Shown here one piece after another: positions 1 to 9,792 of a stretch of 64,000 nucleotides of DNA. Each line of letters starts with the position of its first letter. Within the stretch, counting starts at the first letter, position 1. A program made the translations under genes and the position numbers. Source of the stretch: Schlesneria paludicola DSM 18645 (GTDB lineage Bacteria > Planctomycetota > Planctomycetia > Planctomycetales > Planctomycetaceae); the NCBI RefSeq assembly GCF_000255655.1, contig NZ_JH636435.1, forward strand, positions 870,209 through 934,208. Direction: 5' to 3'. Below the pieces are notes generated by a model that saw only the letters and a program-made list of their open reading frames with translations, did not search any database and had not been told where the DNA came from.

Positions 1-2
1 GC

Positions 3-2987
3 TTCGACAAGAAAGTTCACGCCGCCCTTTGGAAGATTCGTGATTTCGCTGGGGATGGCCTGTTCACCGCCAATACGCAGGAACCAAACTGGTCGCTGGC
101 CCATCGGATCTTGATGCCCGCATTCGGGCCGGCGTCGTTACAAGACATGTTCGACAGCATGGTCGACATTGCAGAACAGATGCTGCTGAAATGGGAACGT
201 GAGGGCCCCGCACACGCAATCGATGTCGCTGACAACTTCACGCGATTGACACTCGACACCATCGCACTCTGTGCGTTCGACTATCGCTTCAACAGCTTCT
301 ACGAGCGAGAACTGCACCCATTCGTCGGAGCGATGGTCCGCGCCCTGAACGAATCCGGCCGTCGTTCGCGAAGACTGTCTTTGCAGACGCGACTGATGCT
401 GATTACACAGCGGCAGTACACCGAAGACATCCGGGTGATGCACCAGGTTGCAGACGAACTGATTGCCGAGCGCCGCAAGAATCCCGCTCCCGATGTCAAA
501 GACCTGCTCAATCGCATGCTGCTGGCCGCCGATCCCATTACGGGCGAACGACTGAGCGACGAAAACATCCGCTATCAAATGGTAACATTCCTGATCGCAG
601 GTCATGAAACCACCAGCGGAATGCTGTCGTTCACCCTGTATGAATTGCTCCAGAATCCAGAATGCCTGGCCAAGGCGCGGGCCGAGGTCGAAGCGGTGCT
701 GGGAAATGAGAGTCCCCGGTTCGAACACCTTTCGCGGCTCGTCTACCTGGATCAGGTTCTGAAAGAATCGCTTCGGCTCTGGCCAACGGCCCCCGCGTTC
801 GCCGTTCATCCCAAGGCCGAACAGGAAATGCTCGGCGGATGCTATCCGATCCAACAGGGACAAGTCCTGTTTGTCCTCTTGCCCATGCTGCATCGCGATC
901 CTCTGGTCTGGGGCGATGATGTCGAGACCTTCAATCCTGATCGCATGGCCCCAGAACTCTTTGAACAACTGCCTCCCAACGCCTGGAAGCCGTTCGGCAA
1001 CGGACAGCGAGCCTGCATCGGCCGGCCGTTTGCCATGCAAGAGGCACTACTCATCCTGGCTATGATCCTGCAGCGATTTGACCTGGCAAAAGTCGACGCA
1101 AACTATCAGTTGAAAGTCAAAGAAACGCTAACACTGAAGCCCGAGGGCTTCTTTGTCACCGCCAAAAGACGCAGCGCCTTCGCCACGGCTCCGATGCGCC
1201 GCGCCACGCAGGCAGTCGCCTCCGCAACCGCTCAGGTCGCTGCGGTGACGGAACCGCTCGATTCTGCCAAAACACCAATGCAGGTCTTGTTCGGTTCCAA
1301 CAGCGGATCATGTGAATCGTTCGCACAACGGATCGCGACCGAGGCGCATCGACACGGCTACCGTGCCACGACCGCACCGCTGGATTCTGCCGTCGATCAC
1401 CTTTCGAAAGACGGCCCTGTCATCATTGTCACAGCCACCTACGAGGGACAACCGCCAGACAATGCACGCCAATTTGTGGGCTGGCTCGACAGCCTGCCCC
1501 CTGGCGCGTGCGACGGAGTTCATTTCGCGGTCTTCGGATGTGGCAACCGCGACTGGACGCGTACCTATCAGGCGATCCCCAAGCGAATCGATTCGGGACT
1601 TACCGCCGCCGGTGCCTCACGGCTCGTTGACCGCGGGGAAGCCGACGCCCGAGAAGGGCTGTTCAGTGCCTTCGACGCCTGGTCCGCGACGCTCTGGAAC
1701 ACGATCGGGCTTGCCAAGAACACTGACCCGAACCCCAGCACAACCCACCCCGCACTCGAAATCGAATTCGTCTCCGCGACTCGCGACCCGCTGCTACGCG
1801 TCAACCACCTGGAGACCGGATTCGTCGTCGAGAACCGTGAACTCGTGAATCTCTCGTCGCCCATCGGACGCTCGAAACGCCATCTGGAAATCACCCTGCC
1901 CACCGGAATGAAATATCGGTCCGGCGATTACCTGGCCGTATTGCCGACAAATCCCCCCGAGAACGTTGATCGCGTCCTGCGCCGATTCGGCCTGTCGTAT
2001 GATGCACAGATCATGATTCACCGCAGCGATGCCGTGCAGACCTTCCTGCCGACCGACCAGCCCGTCATGATCGGGGAACTCATTTCCAGCTATGTCGAAC
2101 TGGGTCTCGCCGCGACGCCTCTCCAAATCGAACAGCTCGCCGTCGCGACTCCATGTCCCCCCGAAAAGAAACAACTTGAACGGTGGATCGCCGACAAGTC
2201 GGCGTATACGGAGGAGATTCAGAACAAGCGTGTCAGCATTCTCGATCTGCTCGAACGGTTCGCTTCGTGCGGCCTCCCTCTCGCCGCCTACCTGCAAATG
2301 CTGCAGCCACTCAAACCGCGGCAGTACTCGATTTCGTCGTCACCGCTCTGGAGCCCCGATCACTGCACACTCACGCTCTCGGTGATCAGTGGCACGTCCT
2401 GGTCAGGGCAGGGGACATACTTCGGCGTCGCATCGAACTATCTGGCCCAGGCCAAACCAGGCACCAAAGTCGCCGTGGCCGTCCGTCCCTCAAATCCTGG
2501 CTTTCACCTGCCCGATCACAACACGCAACCGATCATCATGGTCGCCGCAGGCTCAGGGGTCGCCCCCTTTCGAGGCTTCATTCAGGAACTCGCCCTTCGC
2601 GGCACACCCAATGGCGTCGCGCCATGCTCCGTACTGCTTTATTACGGCTGCTGTCATCCGGACGTCGACTACCTGTACCGAGACGAATTTTTGGCATGGG
2701 AACAAGAGGGATTCGTGCAATTGCGCCCAGCTTTCTCGCGACTTGACGGCTCGGCAAAGCAATACGTTCAAGATCGACTTTGGACGGAACGGGCAGAGGT
2801 CATGAACCTCATTGAGAATGGAGCAAAAATCTTCGTCTGTGGCGAAGGCCGCAAGATGGCCCCCGCCGTCCGCGAAACCTTCGGACGCATGCATCAGGAA
2901 CGAACGGGCGCCGATGACACCAACGTCGAAAGATGGTTGACAAATCTGGAAAGCAGCATCCGCTACGTCGTGGATGTGTTTGGATAA
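3..2987 (+). CDS. Self-sufficient cytochrome P450–NADPH reductase fusion (CYP102/P450 BM3-like), 5' end outside window
   Basis: Probable fatty-acid or lipid hydroxylase in which a heme P450 and its diflavin reductase form one soluble polypeptide. The frame is open from base 3, and the residues before the first internal ATG (base 111) still match the BM3 family (FDKKV, then RDFAGDGLFT), so the true start lies left of the window. About 994 residues are visible; BM3 has about 1049. Seen: I-helix AGHETTSG, ExxR (ESLR), heme loop FGNGQRACIG with the Cys codon at 1014–1016, a flavodoxin-like FMN domain starting near LFGSNSGSCESFA, the FAD motif RQYSISSSP and the NADP motif AAGSGVAPFRGF. All catalytic motifs are intact. 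The substrate cannot be told from sequence. No regulator is visible on this side. Confidence 0.95.
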   Translation, partial: FDKKVHAALWKIRDFAGDGLFTANTQEPNWSLAHRILMPAFGPASLQDMFDSMVDIAEQMLLKWEREGPAHAIDVADNFTRLTLDTIALCAFDYRFNSFYERELHPFVGAMVRALNESGRRSRRLSLQTRLMLITQRQYTEDIRVMHQVADELIAERRKNPAPDVKDLLNRMLLAADPITGERLSDENIRYQMVTFLIAGHETTSGMLSFTLYELLQNPECLAKARAEVEAVLGNESPRFEHLSRLVYLDQVLKESLRLWPTAPAFAVHPKAEQEMLGGCYPIQQGQVLFVLLPMLHRDPLVWGDDVETFNPDRMAPELFEQLPPNAWKPFGNGQRACIGRPFAMQEALLILAMILQRFDLAKVDANYQLKVKETLTLKPEGFFVTAKRRSAFATAPMRRATQAVASATAQVAAVTEPLDSAKTPMQVLFGSNSGSCESFAQRIATEAHRHGYRATTAPLDSAVDHLSKDGPVIIVTATYEGQPPDNARQFVGWLDSLPPGACDGVHFAVFGCGNRDWTRTYQAIPKRIDSGLTAAGASRLVDRGEADAREGLFSAFDAWSATLWNTIGLAKNTDPNPSTTHPALEIEFVSATRDPLLRVNHLETGFVVENRELVNLSSPIGRSKRHLEITLPTGMKYRSGDYLAVLPTNPPENVDRVLRRFGLSYDAQIMIHRSDAVQTFLPTDQPVMIGELISSYVELGLAATPLQIEQLAVATPCPPEKKQLERWIADKSAYTEEIQNKRVSILDLLERFASCGLPLAAYLQMLQPLKPRQYSISSSPLWSPDHCTLTLSVISGTSWSGQGTYFGVASNYLAQAKPGTKVAVAVRPSNPGFHLPDHNTQPIIMVAAGSGVAPFRGFIQELALRGTPNGVAPCSVLLYYGCCHPDVDYLYRDEFLAWEQEGFVQLRPAFSRLDGSAKQYVQDRLWTERAEVMNLIENGAKIFVCGEGRKMAPAVRETFGRMHQERTGADDTNVERWLTNLESSIRYVVDVFG

Positions 2988-3382
2988 GGCATTGTGGTAA
3001 CGCAGTAGGTGCGTTCGGTAACGCAGCTTCGCTTCGAAACGACGACGAAAGCCGCCATACCATCCCCGGTATCCAACATCTCTTGTGGGCCACTGGCTGT
3101 GCCAGTGCCAGTCGATTTGCAAGCAAGGAACACCGTTCGTTGGGAAGCAATCTTCAATCAGAAAAAAGCTCGACTGAAGGGTTCATCAACATCCATCACG
3201 GCCCCGTTCTGGATCAATGCGGATCGGGCATTGGCATAGCCAATGGCACAAAGATTAGCGGACATAGCCTTCCGATTCGCGGCCCCGGAAATCCCAAACT
3301 TGTGGGCTTCGTCCGCTGATTCCTTGCCTTGAACGACAACACTCCGCGCGGACCAAGCCTTCATTATTGAGACGAGCCCGCG
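2988..3382. other. Intergenic region with a short perfect hairpin
   Basis: These 395 bases lie between the convergent P450 fusion and LOG genes. No convincing ORF is present; the small open frames here are not protein-like. At 3091–3107 a perfect 7-bp stem (CACTGGC/GCCAGTG) closes a TGT loop. It has no T-tract, so it is not a classical terminator. It resembles short palindromes scattered in planctomycete genomes, which is recollection rather than something shown here. Confidence 0.5.
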
Positions 3383-4417
3383 TCATCCTTCTTGATTGAG
3401 CAGATCAATCATTTCGCGCAGACGTGCCGAATCGCGGCGATTGAAGTGCAGTGCCAGTCTCCACAAGTCGCGGGTCGAATCATCTTCCATTTCGAACAGG
3501 TGAATCTCGGTCCGCTCAATCGTCCCGCTGGTCAGGATGTCTTTGAATTCGGCATTCAATTTCGCCAGCAACTCGTCACTGACGGGGTTGTGCAACCGAA
3601 GAATTAGCCGGTCTCGGATGTAACGCATGCTGTCGTAATTGCGGTAGAAGTTGGTCACTTCCTGCACGGCCACATCAATGCTGTCTGTCAACCGAACCAG
3701 CGACAGGTCGTGCGGGCTGATCAATTTCCGCGCGAGAAGTTCTTTGCGAATGAACTCAAACCAATTTGCCCAGTACGTTCCGCCTGGACTCTCGACACAC
3801 ACGATCGGCATCAAGTCCCGCTTCCCGGTCTGCACAAGAGTCAGCACTTCAAACAGTTCGTCCTGTGTTCCGAAACCGCCTGGGAAGAGCACCACGGCGT
3901 GAACTTCTTTGACGAACATCAGCTTGCGAGTGAAGAAATACCGAAACGTCACCAGCTTGGCGTCGTTGTTGATGACCGGATTCGCTTCCTGCTCGAACGG
4001 CAACATGATGTTGACGCCCATCGACATCGCCGCACCGGCGCCCTGATGAGCCCCCTCCATGATGCCGCCGCCCGCACCGGTCACAACCATCCAGCCCAAC
4101 TCGGCCATCTTGCGACCGCACTCGACTGACGCCAGGAAATCGGGATGATCTGGCGCCGTTCGCGCTGAACCGAACACCGTAACTTTCTTCACATTGCGAA
4201 ACGGAGTGAACACCTTGAAGGCATAACGCAATTCCTTCAGCGCCCGACTCAGAATTTTCAGATCGCCTCGTGATGCCTGATCGACCCCCAACTTGTCGGC
4301 AGTCTCTTTGATTTCGGCGATCAGTGCGGCCCGTGCATCAAGCTCGAACTTGGAGGGAATTGGTCCGGGGATCGTATTCGACGCCGAATTGATCGGTAAA
4401 TCAGCTTCAGAACTCAT
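3383..4417 (-). CDS. LOG family protein (TIGR00730-type Rossmann fold)
   Basis: 344 residues. Residues about 78–270 form a LOG/lysine-decarboxylase-like Rossmann domain: FGSART near 82–87, [10 protein letters not shown] at 114–123 and the family signature PGGFGTQDE at 179–187. Characterised LOG proteins are cytokinin riboside 5'-monophosphate phosphoribohydrolases, and other members cleave purine nucleotides such as AMP or PpnN substrates. The N-terminal 75 residues and C-terminal 75 residues go beyond the minimal domain, as in longer bacterial members. Its exact substrate here is unknown. It is transcribed alone, 179 bases upstream of the STAS gene's stop. Confidence 0.88.
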   Translation of the reverse strand: MSSEADLPINSASNTIPGPIPSKFELDARAALIAEIKETADKLGVDQASRGDLKILSRALKELRYAFKVFTPFRNVKKVTVFGSARTAPDHPDFLASVECGRKMAELGWMVVTGAGGGIMEGAHQGAGAAMSMGVNIMLPFEQEANPVINNDAKLVTFRYFFTRKLMFVKEVHAVVLFPGGFGTQDELFEVLTLVQTGKRDLMPIVCVESPGGTYWANWFEFIRKELLARKLISPHDLSLVRLTDSIDVAVQEVTNFYRNYDSMRYIRDRLILRLHNPVSDELLAKLNAEFKDILTSGTIERTEIHLFEMEDDSTRDLWRLALHFNRRDSARLREMIDLLNQEG

Positions 4418-4596
4418 AGAAATAACTCGTCAGCAAAAGCGCAAGTCGATGCGAAGGCAGATCGCGTCTTGATCATTAAATGCAGAACTCGTGAAATTTC
4501 AAACGGGAATCAATCCGTCGATAGACTCTTCGCCAGCAAACCGAACGAGCCGGTCGGACATGCTCAAGAACTTGCCAGGACCAAGCGTCGGTGCCA

Positions 4597-4962
4597 CTAA
4601 CCATCGACCGCATCCAAGGCTTGAGACCGGGTTTGGTACACGGCCCAAACGGTGTCGAGACGGGTCAGCGACAGTAATTCCAGCATCATTTTACTGGCGC
4701 AGCAAAGCACCATTTCACCGCTTCGATTCTTAACGGCCTTATGGCATCGCAGCAGAAACGACATGAACAGCGAACTGCACGATGGCACATCCGTCAGATC
4801 GATCACGAGCATTGGTGACTCGTGCCCTTCGATCAGATCGGTCATCATCACCGCCACTTCGTCCAGCAAATCGCTCGACAGGCTGTTGATATCGCCCACC
4901 GGCGAAATGACGATCGTTCCACCCGTTATTTCCACCCGAAATGCGTCACTGGCAGCGGCCAT
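4597..4962 (-). CDS. STAS-domain protein (anti-sigma factor antagonist-like)
   Basis: 121 residues from the ATG at 4962, chosen because GAGGGA sits six bases upstream; an earlier ATG at 4980 has no visible ribosome binding site. The whole chain fits a STAS fold: strand VEITGGTIVISPVGDI, strand MLVIDLTDV, then the PSCSSLFMSFL helix that normally carries the phosphorylatable Ser/Thr, and the strand GEMVLCCAS. Anti-anti-sigma factors act with an HPK-type anti-sigma kinase. None is adjacent, so the partner must be elsewhere if the role is conserved. The function is inferred from fold only. Confidence 0.75.
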   Translation of the reverse strand: MAAASDAFRVEITGGTIVISPVGDINSLSSDLLDEVAVMMTDLIEGHESPMLVIDLTDVPSCSSLFMSFLLRCHKAVKNRSGEMVLCCASKMMLELLSLTRLDTVWAVYQTRSQALDAVDG

Positions 4963-5070
4963 TTGCGATCCCTCAACCATCCAGAACGAGAATCCCTTCC
5001 ACGCAACGTTGTTCGCCGCACGATGCGCAGTTTATCGCTGATCGCAACCACACACAACAACCGCGACCAC

Positions 5071-5108
5071 ACGGATCCGTTACGTCTCATGAGACGCGAC
5101 GGATCCGT
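5071..5108. repeat. 38-bp near-perfect palindrome with nested palindromes
   Basis: Two identical 10-bp palindromes, ACGGATCCGT at 5071–5080 and 5099–5108, flank a third perfect palindrome, CGTCTCATGAGACG, at 5083–5096. The whole is one 38-bp inverted repeat broken only by TA versus CG at the joints. It lies between the SMP-30-like stop and the STAS start, both on the minus strand. Confidence 0.85.
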
Positions 5109-5139
5109 TGGCTGCGGTGATCGGTCGACGGCAATGGTC

Positions 5140-5173
5140 GGGCGACTGTGGCAATCGGGCGACTGTGGCAATC
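5140..5173. repeat. 17-bp perfect tandem duplication
   Basis: GGGCGACTGTGGCAATC occurs twice head to tail, at 5140–5156 and 5157–5173. It is intergenic, just downstream of the SMP-30-like gene's stop codon. No function is apparent; replication slippage is the simplest explanation. Confidence 0.85.
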
Positions 5174-5201
5174 GGCTGTGCAGGCCGAGACCTTGCCTCC
5201 C

Positions 5202-6275
5202 TTATCGCGTTGGTAGCTGATACCCGTGACTATTCAGTCGAATCCGGTACAGACTGGCACCCGCCGTAATATAGAGCAGATTCGAGTCCGCCCCTCGTCC
5301 GAACCCGACGTTCGTGGGAACTTCCGTTTTGATGTAGGCCAGTTCTGCACCCTCGGGACTGTAGACATAAATGCCCGGCCGATTTTCCGCCCGCACCGCC
5401 ACGTACAAATTGCCATCCTTGTCGACAATCAATCCGTCCGGCCCGTCATACGGGGCATAGTCCACCAGCGTCTTGCGGTACTTGGCCGTCCCATCCTCGG
5501 CAAGGTCATACGCCATTAGGGCCATGTATCCCTTGCGAAGCGGCGTTTCCACTTTGTCCGATTGGCTGGCCGTTCCCCGTTTCAGCCGATCAATGGCGGT
5601 CGACCCGTTGTCGTTGCTGACCACATACAAGGTTTTCTGATCCGGCGAGATCGCCACACCGTTCGGCTTTCCCGCGTCCGAAACGATGCGATGAATCGTC
5701 CCATCCGTGTCGATGCGATAGACCGCCTGGATCGACTGATCGAGCGGCTCATGCCCCAGATAACGCGGATCGCTGAAGTAGATTCGCCCCTTTTCATCGA
5801 TCGTGATGTCATTCGGTGAATTGAGCGGTCGCCCCTCAAACATCCCGGCGATGATGTAGGACTTCTGGGTTTTCATATCCGTCCGCGTCACGCGGCGACC
5901 GCCATAATCCGCCCCCTCCGCCACGATCATGTTTCCGCTCGCATCGAACTTGATCCCATTCGACATGCCACTGGGCGACCGAAAGATCGTGGTCTTGCCC
6001 GTCGTGGGATCAAACTTCCAGATGTATCCGGCTTCAATCACGCCGTTCTTATCGCGTGCCACATGCGAAAACGTGATCTCACTGAAATAGACCATCCCGT
6101 CCGGTGCAACGCAGACCCCTTCGGTCAGCACTTTCGACTCGAACAGTTTTTCAACCTGAGCGCCGGGCGGAACAATCGGGGGAGCCGACGATGCCAGACG
6201 GCAATCCGCGGCAAGCCCCCCCGCAAGCAACACAACGTAACGCGAGACACGCACCAGACGCGAACGATTCGTCAT
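5202..6275 (-). CDS. SMP-30/gluconolactonase-like secreted beta-propeller protein
   Basis: 357 residues. The open frame runs up to 6740, but I chose the ATG at 6275: it is preceded by GAGGAAA at good spacing and starts a signal-peptide-like segment (basic MTNRSRLVRVSR, then VVLLAGGLAADCRLASSA). The mature part has the repeated SMP-30/NHL-type signatures: GVCVAPDGMVYFSE, NDITIDEKGRIYFSD, NGVAISPDQKTLYVV and DGLIVDKDGNLYVAV. The family covers gluconolactonases and other Ca2+-dependent lactonases. It probably acts in the periplasm on a sugar lactone. The substrate is not deducible, and the neighbours are unrelated. Confidence 0.85.
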   Translation of the reverse strand: MTNRSRLVRVSRYVVLLAGGLAADCRLASSAPPIVPPGAQVEKLFESKVLTEGVCVAPDGMVYFSEITFSHVARDKNGVIEAGYIWKFDPTTGKTTIFRSPSGMSNGIKFDASGNMIVAEGADYGGRRVTRTDMKTQKSYIIAGMFEGRPLNSPNDITIDEKGRIYFSDPRYLGHEPLDQSIQAVYRIDTDGTIHRIVSDAGKPNGVAISPDQKTLYVVSNDNGSTAIDRLKRGTASQSDKVETPLRKGYMALMAYDLAEDGTAKYRKTLVDYAPYDGPDGLIVDKDGNLYVAVRAENRPGIYVYSPEGAELAYIKTEVPTNVGFGRGADSNLLYITAGASLYRIRLNSHGYQLPTR

Positions 6276-6774
6276 GGACAGTTTCCTCAGGTTCGAAATG
6301 TGAGTTTTGGATTGGAGAAATCCAGACGCCACCATAGTCAGCGGCCAGGTTGACATCAACTCGCGGCCACGAGCGAACGAGTCAAGATTTAACGAAAACA
6401 CCGGCCACGGCGACGTCCGTGCTCGGCCATTGGCCTCAGTGCGATCGTAAAAACTGCGCATTCCGCCTGAATCAACCGCCCTAACATCCAACAATCGCTC
6501 CCTTTGCAACGGTGCCTTACAAAAAAACCATTTCCCACGACCTTTGACAGATAAATCAAGTTGAATAGCATTCAGCCTGAAATCCGTGTCTAATCTGCCG
6601 CCCCAAATAGGGTAAAACCGTCCCAGCGGTGCTCCAAACCTGAATCGACACGCTGATGAACTCGCCGCGAGCAGGCCAACAATCCTGCGGGCGATGTCCA
6701 TGAACCTGTCAGGACAGGGTGGCTGTACCCAATAGTCCAAGCCGCGATGCGCTTTGCTTTCGGAGAAGCTCCCG
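6276..6774. other. Divergent intergenic region (SMP-30-like / acs)
   Basis: 499 bases separate two divergent genes, so promoters for both should lie here, though I cannot point to clear −35/−10 boxes. The right part holds the 96-bp conserved repeat at 6634–6729. GAGAAGC, a plausible acs ribosome binding site, ends a few bases before the ATG at 6775. Confidence 0.6.
6634..6729. repeat. 96-bp conserved intergenic repeat, copy 1 (candidate structured RNA)
   Basis: Similar along its whole length to 54478–54574. It contains a stem GCAGG (6671–6675)/CCTGC (6684–6688), extended by CGC/GCG across a small internal loop, with loop CCAACAAT. It also has CCTGT/ACAGG around 6705–6718 and the sequence GTGGCTGTACC shared by both copies. 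It ends 45 bases before the acs start codon. On the opposite strand the translated frames are interrupted relative to the other copy, which argues against coding. Confidence 0.65.
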
Positions 6775-8721
<1,947 letters not shown>

Positions 8722-8744
8722 CCCGCCCCGCGAGCACCCCCTCT

Positions 8745-8770
8745 CGTTACCAAGCTCCCGCTTGGTAACG
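8745..8770. repeat. REP-like palindrome, solitary copy
   Basis: Perfect 11-bp stem CGTTACCAAGC/GCTTGGTAACG with a TCCC loop. It belongs to the same family as the paired copies at 9610–9739 and 25414–25538. It starts 23 bases after the acs stop codon. Confidence 0.85.
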
Positions 8771-8818
8771 CGTCTTCCCACCCGACATCTACCGGACGGA
8801 AAGACGCCCTCGTCCAAG

Positions 8819-8858
8819 AAAAAAAGGCCGTCGAGCTTGTTGCTCGACGGCCTTTTTT
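8819..8858 (+). terminator. Rho-independent terminator after acs (bidirectional in form)
   Basis: A perfect 11-bp stem, GGCCGTCGAGC (8826–8836) with GCTCGACGGCC (8842–8852), closes a TTGTT loop. It is followed by six T (8853–8858) and preceded by seven A, so it could work on either strand. Confidence 0.92.
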
Positions 8859-9107
8859 ACTTCTTCTTTTGTCTCCGATTTTCCGTGCCTCCGTGCCTCT
8901 CAATCAGCCGATGAACCCACGTTCCACACAAAGCGTCCATCGGAACCACACATCCCCGTTCCTGCCCGAAACGAGAACCGTTCGGCAGCCTCGACCATCC
9001 CAATTAGCATGGCGAACAGGTGCCAATTTCCAAGGCCATCAGTTCAACCACAAGCAAAACAAGCAGCCCCAGTCCAGCACCTCCAACACGCGTCTTCCAA
9101 ACCCTCA

Positions 9108-9135
9108 TTGACAATCATAGTTCTACATATATAAA
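9108..9135 (+). promoter_or_regulatory. Candidate promoter of the BlaI-like gene
   Basis: TTGACA at 9108–9113 and TATAAA at 9130–9135 are separated by 16 bases, with the start codon 49 bases further on. The stretch is distinctly AT-rich compared with its surroundings. BlaI-type repressors usually bind short dyads overlapping their own promoter; the CTACATATATAA segment is a possible site, but its symmetry is weak. Confidence 0.45.
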
Positions 9136-9183
9136 CTTACCTCAGTAAACGACAAAGGACGCCACCCCGTCGGAATCACCGCG

Positions 9184-9564
9184 ATGTCGAAAACCAAACT
9201 CGGCCGACTGCAGACTCGGATCATGCAAGTCCTATGGGAACGTCGGCGAGCCACCGCCCGCGAGATTACGGAAACCCTCAACCAGGAAGAAGAGGTCGCA
9301 CACAGCACGGTTCAAACACTGCTGCGACAACTGGAAGAGAAGGGCTCACTGACCCACCAGGTCGAAGAGCGAACGTTTATTTATGTCCCACTCGTCGAAC
9401 AGCAAAGTGTTGCCAAGAGCGCAACACGCGAACTGATCGAACGAATCTTCGGCGGCCAGGCCTCGGGCCTCGTCTCGTACCTGCTCAAAGAAGAAAAGAT
9501 CCCTCCCAAGGAACTGGAAGCGATTCGCAAGCTGATCGAAGAAAAAGAAAAACGTGGTAAGTAA
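9184..9564 (+). CDS. BlaI/MecI/CopY-family transcriptional repressor
   Basis: 126 residues. An N-terminal winged helix (about 1–75) has the family pattern LGRLQTRIMQVLWERRRATAREI and STVQTLLRQLEEKG. The C-terminal part is a short dimerisation helix (LIERIFGGQASGLVSYLL and a charged tail). BlaI repressors are cleaved when a partner M56 metalloprotease senses a signal. Here the partner is the next gene on the same strand, 228 bases downstream. That unusually wide gap is filled by a REPIN-like repeat. Planctomycetes carry many such pairs, so the regulated genes need not be beta-lactamases. Confidence 0.92.
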   Translation: MSKTKLGRLQTRIMQVLWERRRATAREITETLNQEEEVAHSTVQTLLRQLEEKGSLTHQVEERTFIYVPLVEQQSVAKSATRELIERIFGGQASGLVSYLLKEEKIPPKELEAIRKLIEEKEKRGK

Positions 9565-9609
9565 CCGGGCTCGAATTCATTTCGTGCTGCGAACAGTGAA
9601 TTGGCCTGT

Positions 9610-9739
9610 CCTCGTTGCCAAGCTCCCGCTTGGCAACGCTTCCGATAAGTAGACAACCAGTGCAAGGGGCCCCGGCCACTTCATGGCTCGACAGAAGACA
9701 AGATCACAAGAGGCGTTACCAACGCGGGAGCTTGGTGAC
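9610..9739. repeat. REPIN-like repeat pair, copy 1
   Basis: Two REP-like hairpins in opposite orientation. The first (9613–9638) has stem CGTTGCCAAGC/GCTTGGCAACG with loop TCCC. The second (9714–9739) is its imperfect reverse complement with loop GGGA. Relative to the solitary copy at 8745, the stem carries a paired A·T to G·C change. The inner sequence resembles that of the copy at 25414–25538. It lies between the repressor and protease genes. Confidence 0.8.
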
Positions 9740-9792
9740 ATGAAAACGCGATCCGTAGTCGCCGCCGTTCAGTTCTCTCACCACATCACCGG

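Larger units (their letters stand above)
8722..9183. other. Intergenic region acs–blaI-like: repeat hairpin, terminator, promoter
   Basis: 462 bases without a gene. From left to right it holds a REP-like palindrome (8745–8770), a rho-independent terminator (8819–8858), about 250 bases with no recognisable content, and a promoter candidate for the repressor gene (9108–9135). Confidence 0.6.

Noticed and set aside
6653-6659. CTGATGA as a hammerhead-ribozyme core
   Set aside because: The sequence fits only copy 1; copy 2 has TCAATGA, and the GAA and stem requirements of a hammerhead are not met in either.
6276-6740. Upstream extension of the SMP-30-like gene as coding sequence
   Set aside because: The frame is open to 6740, but it contains no protein-like sequence and crosses the 96-bp repeat. 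The ATG at 6275 has a good ribosome binding site and starts a signal peptide.
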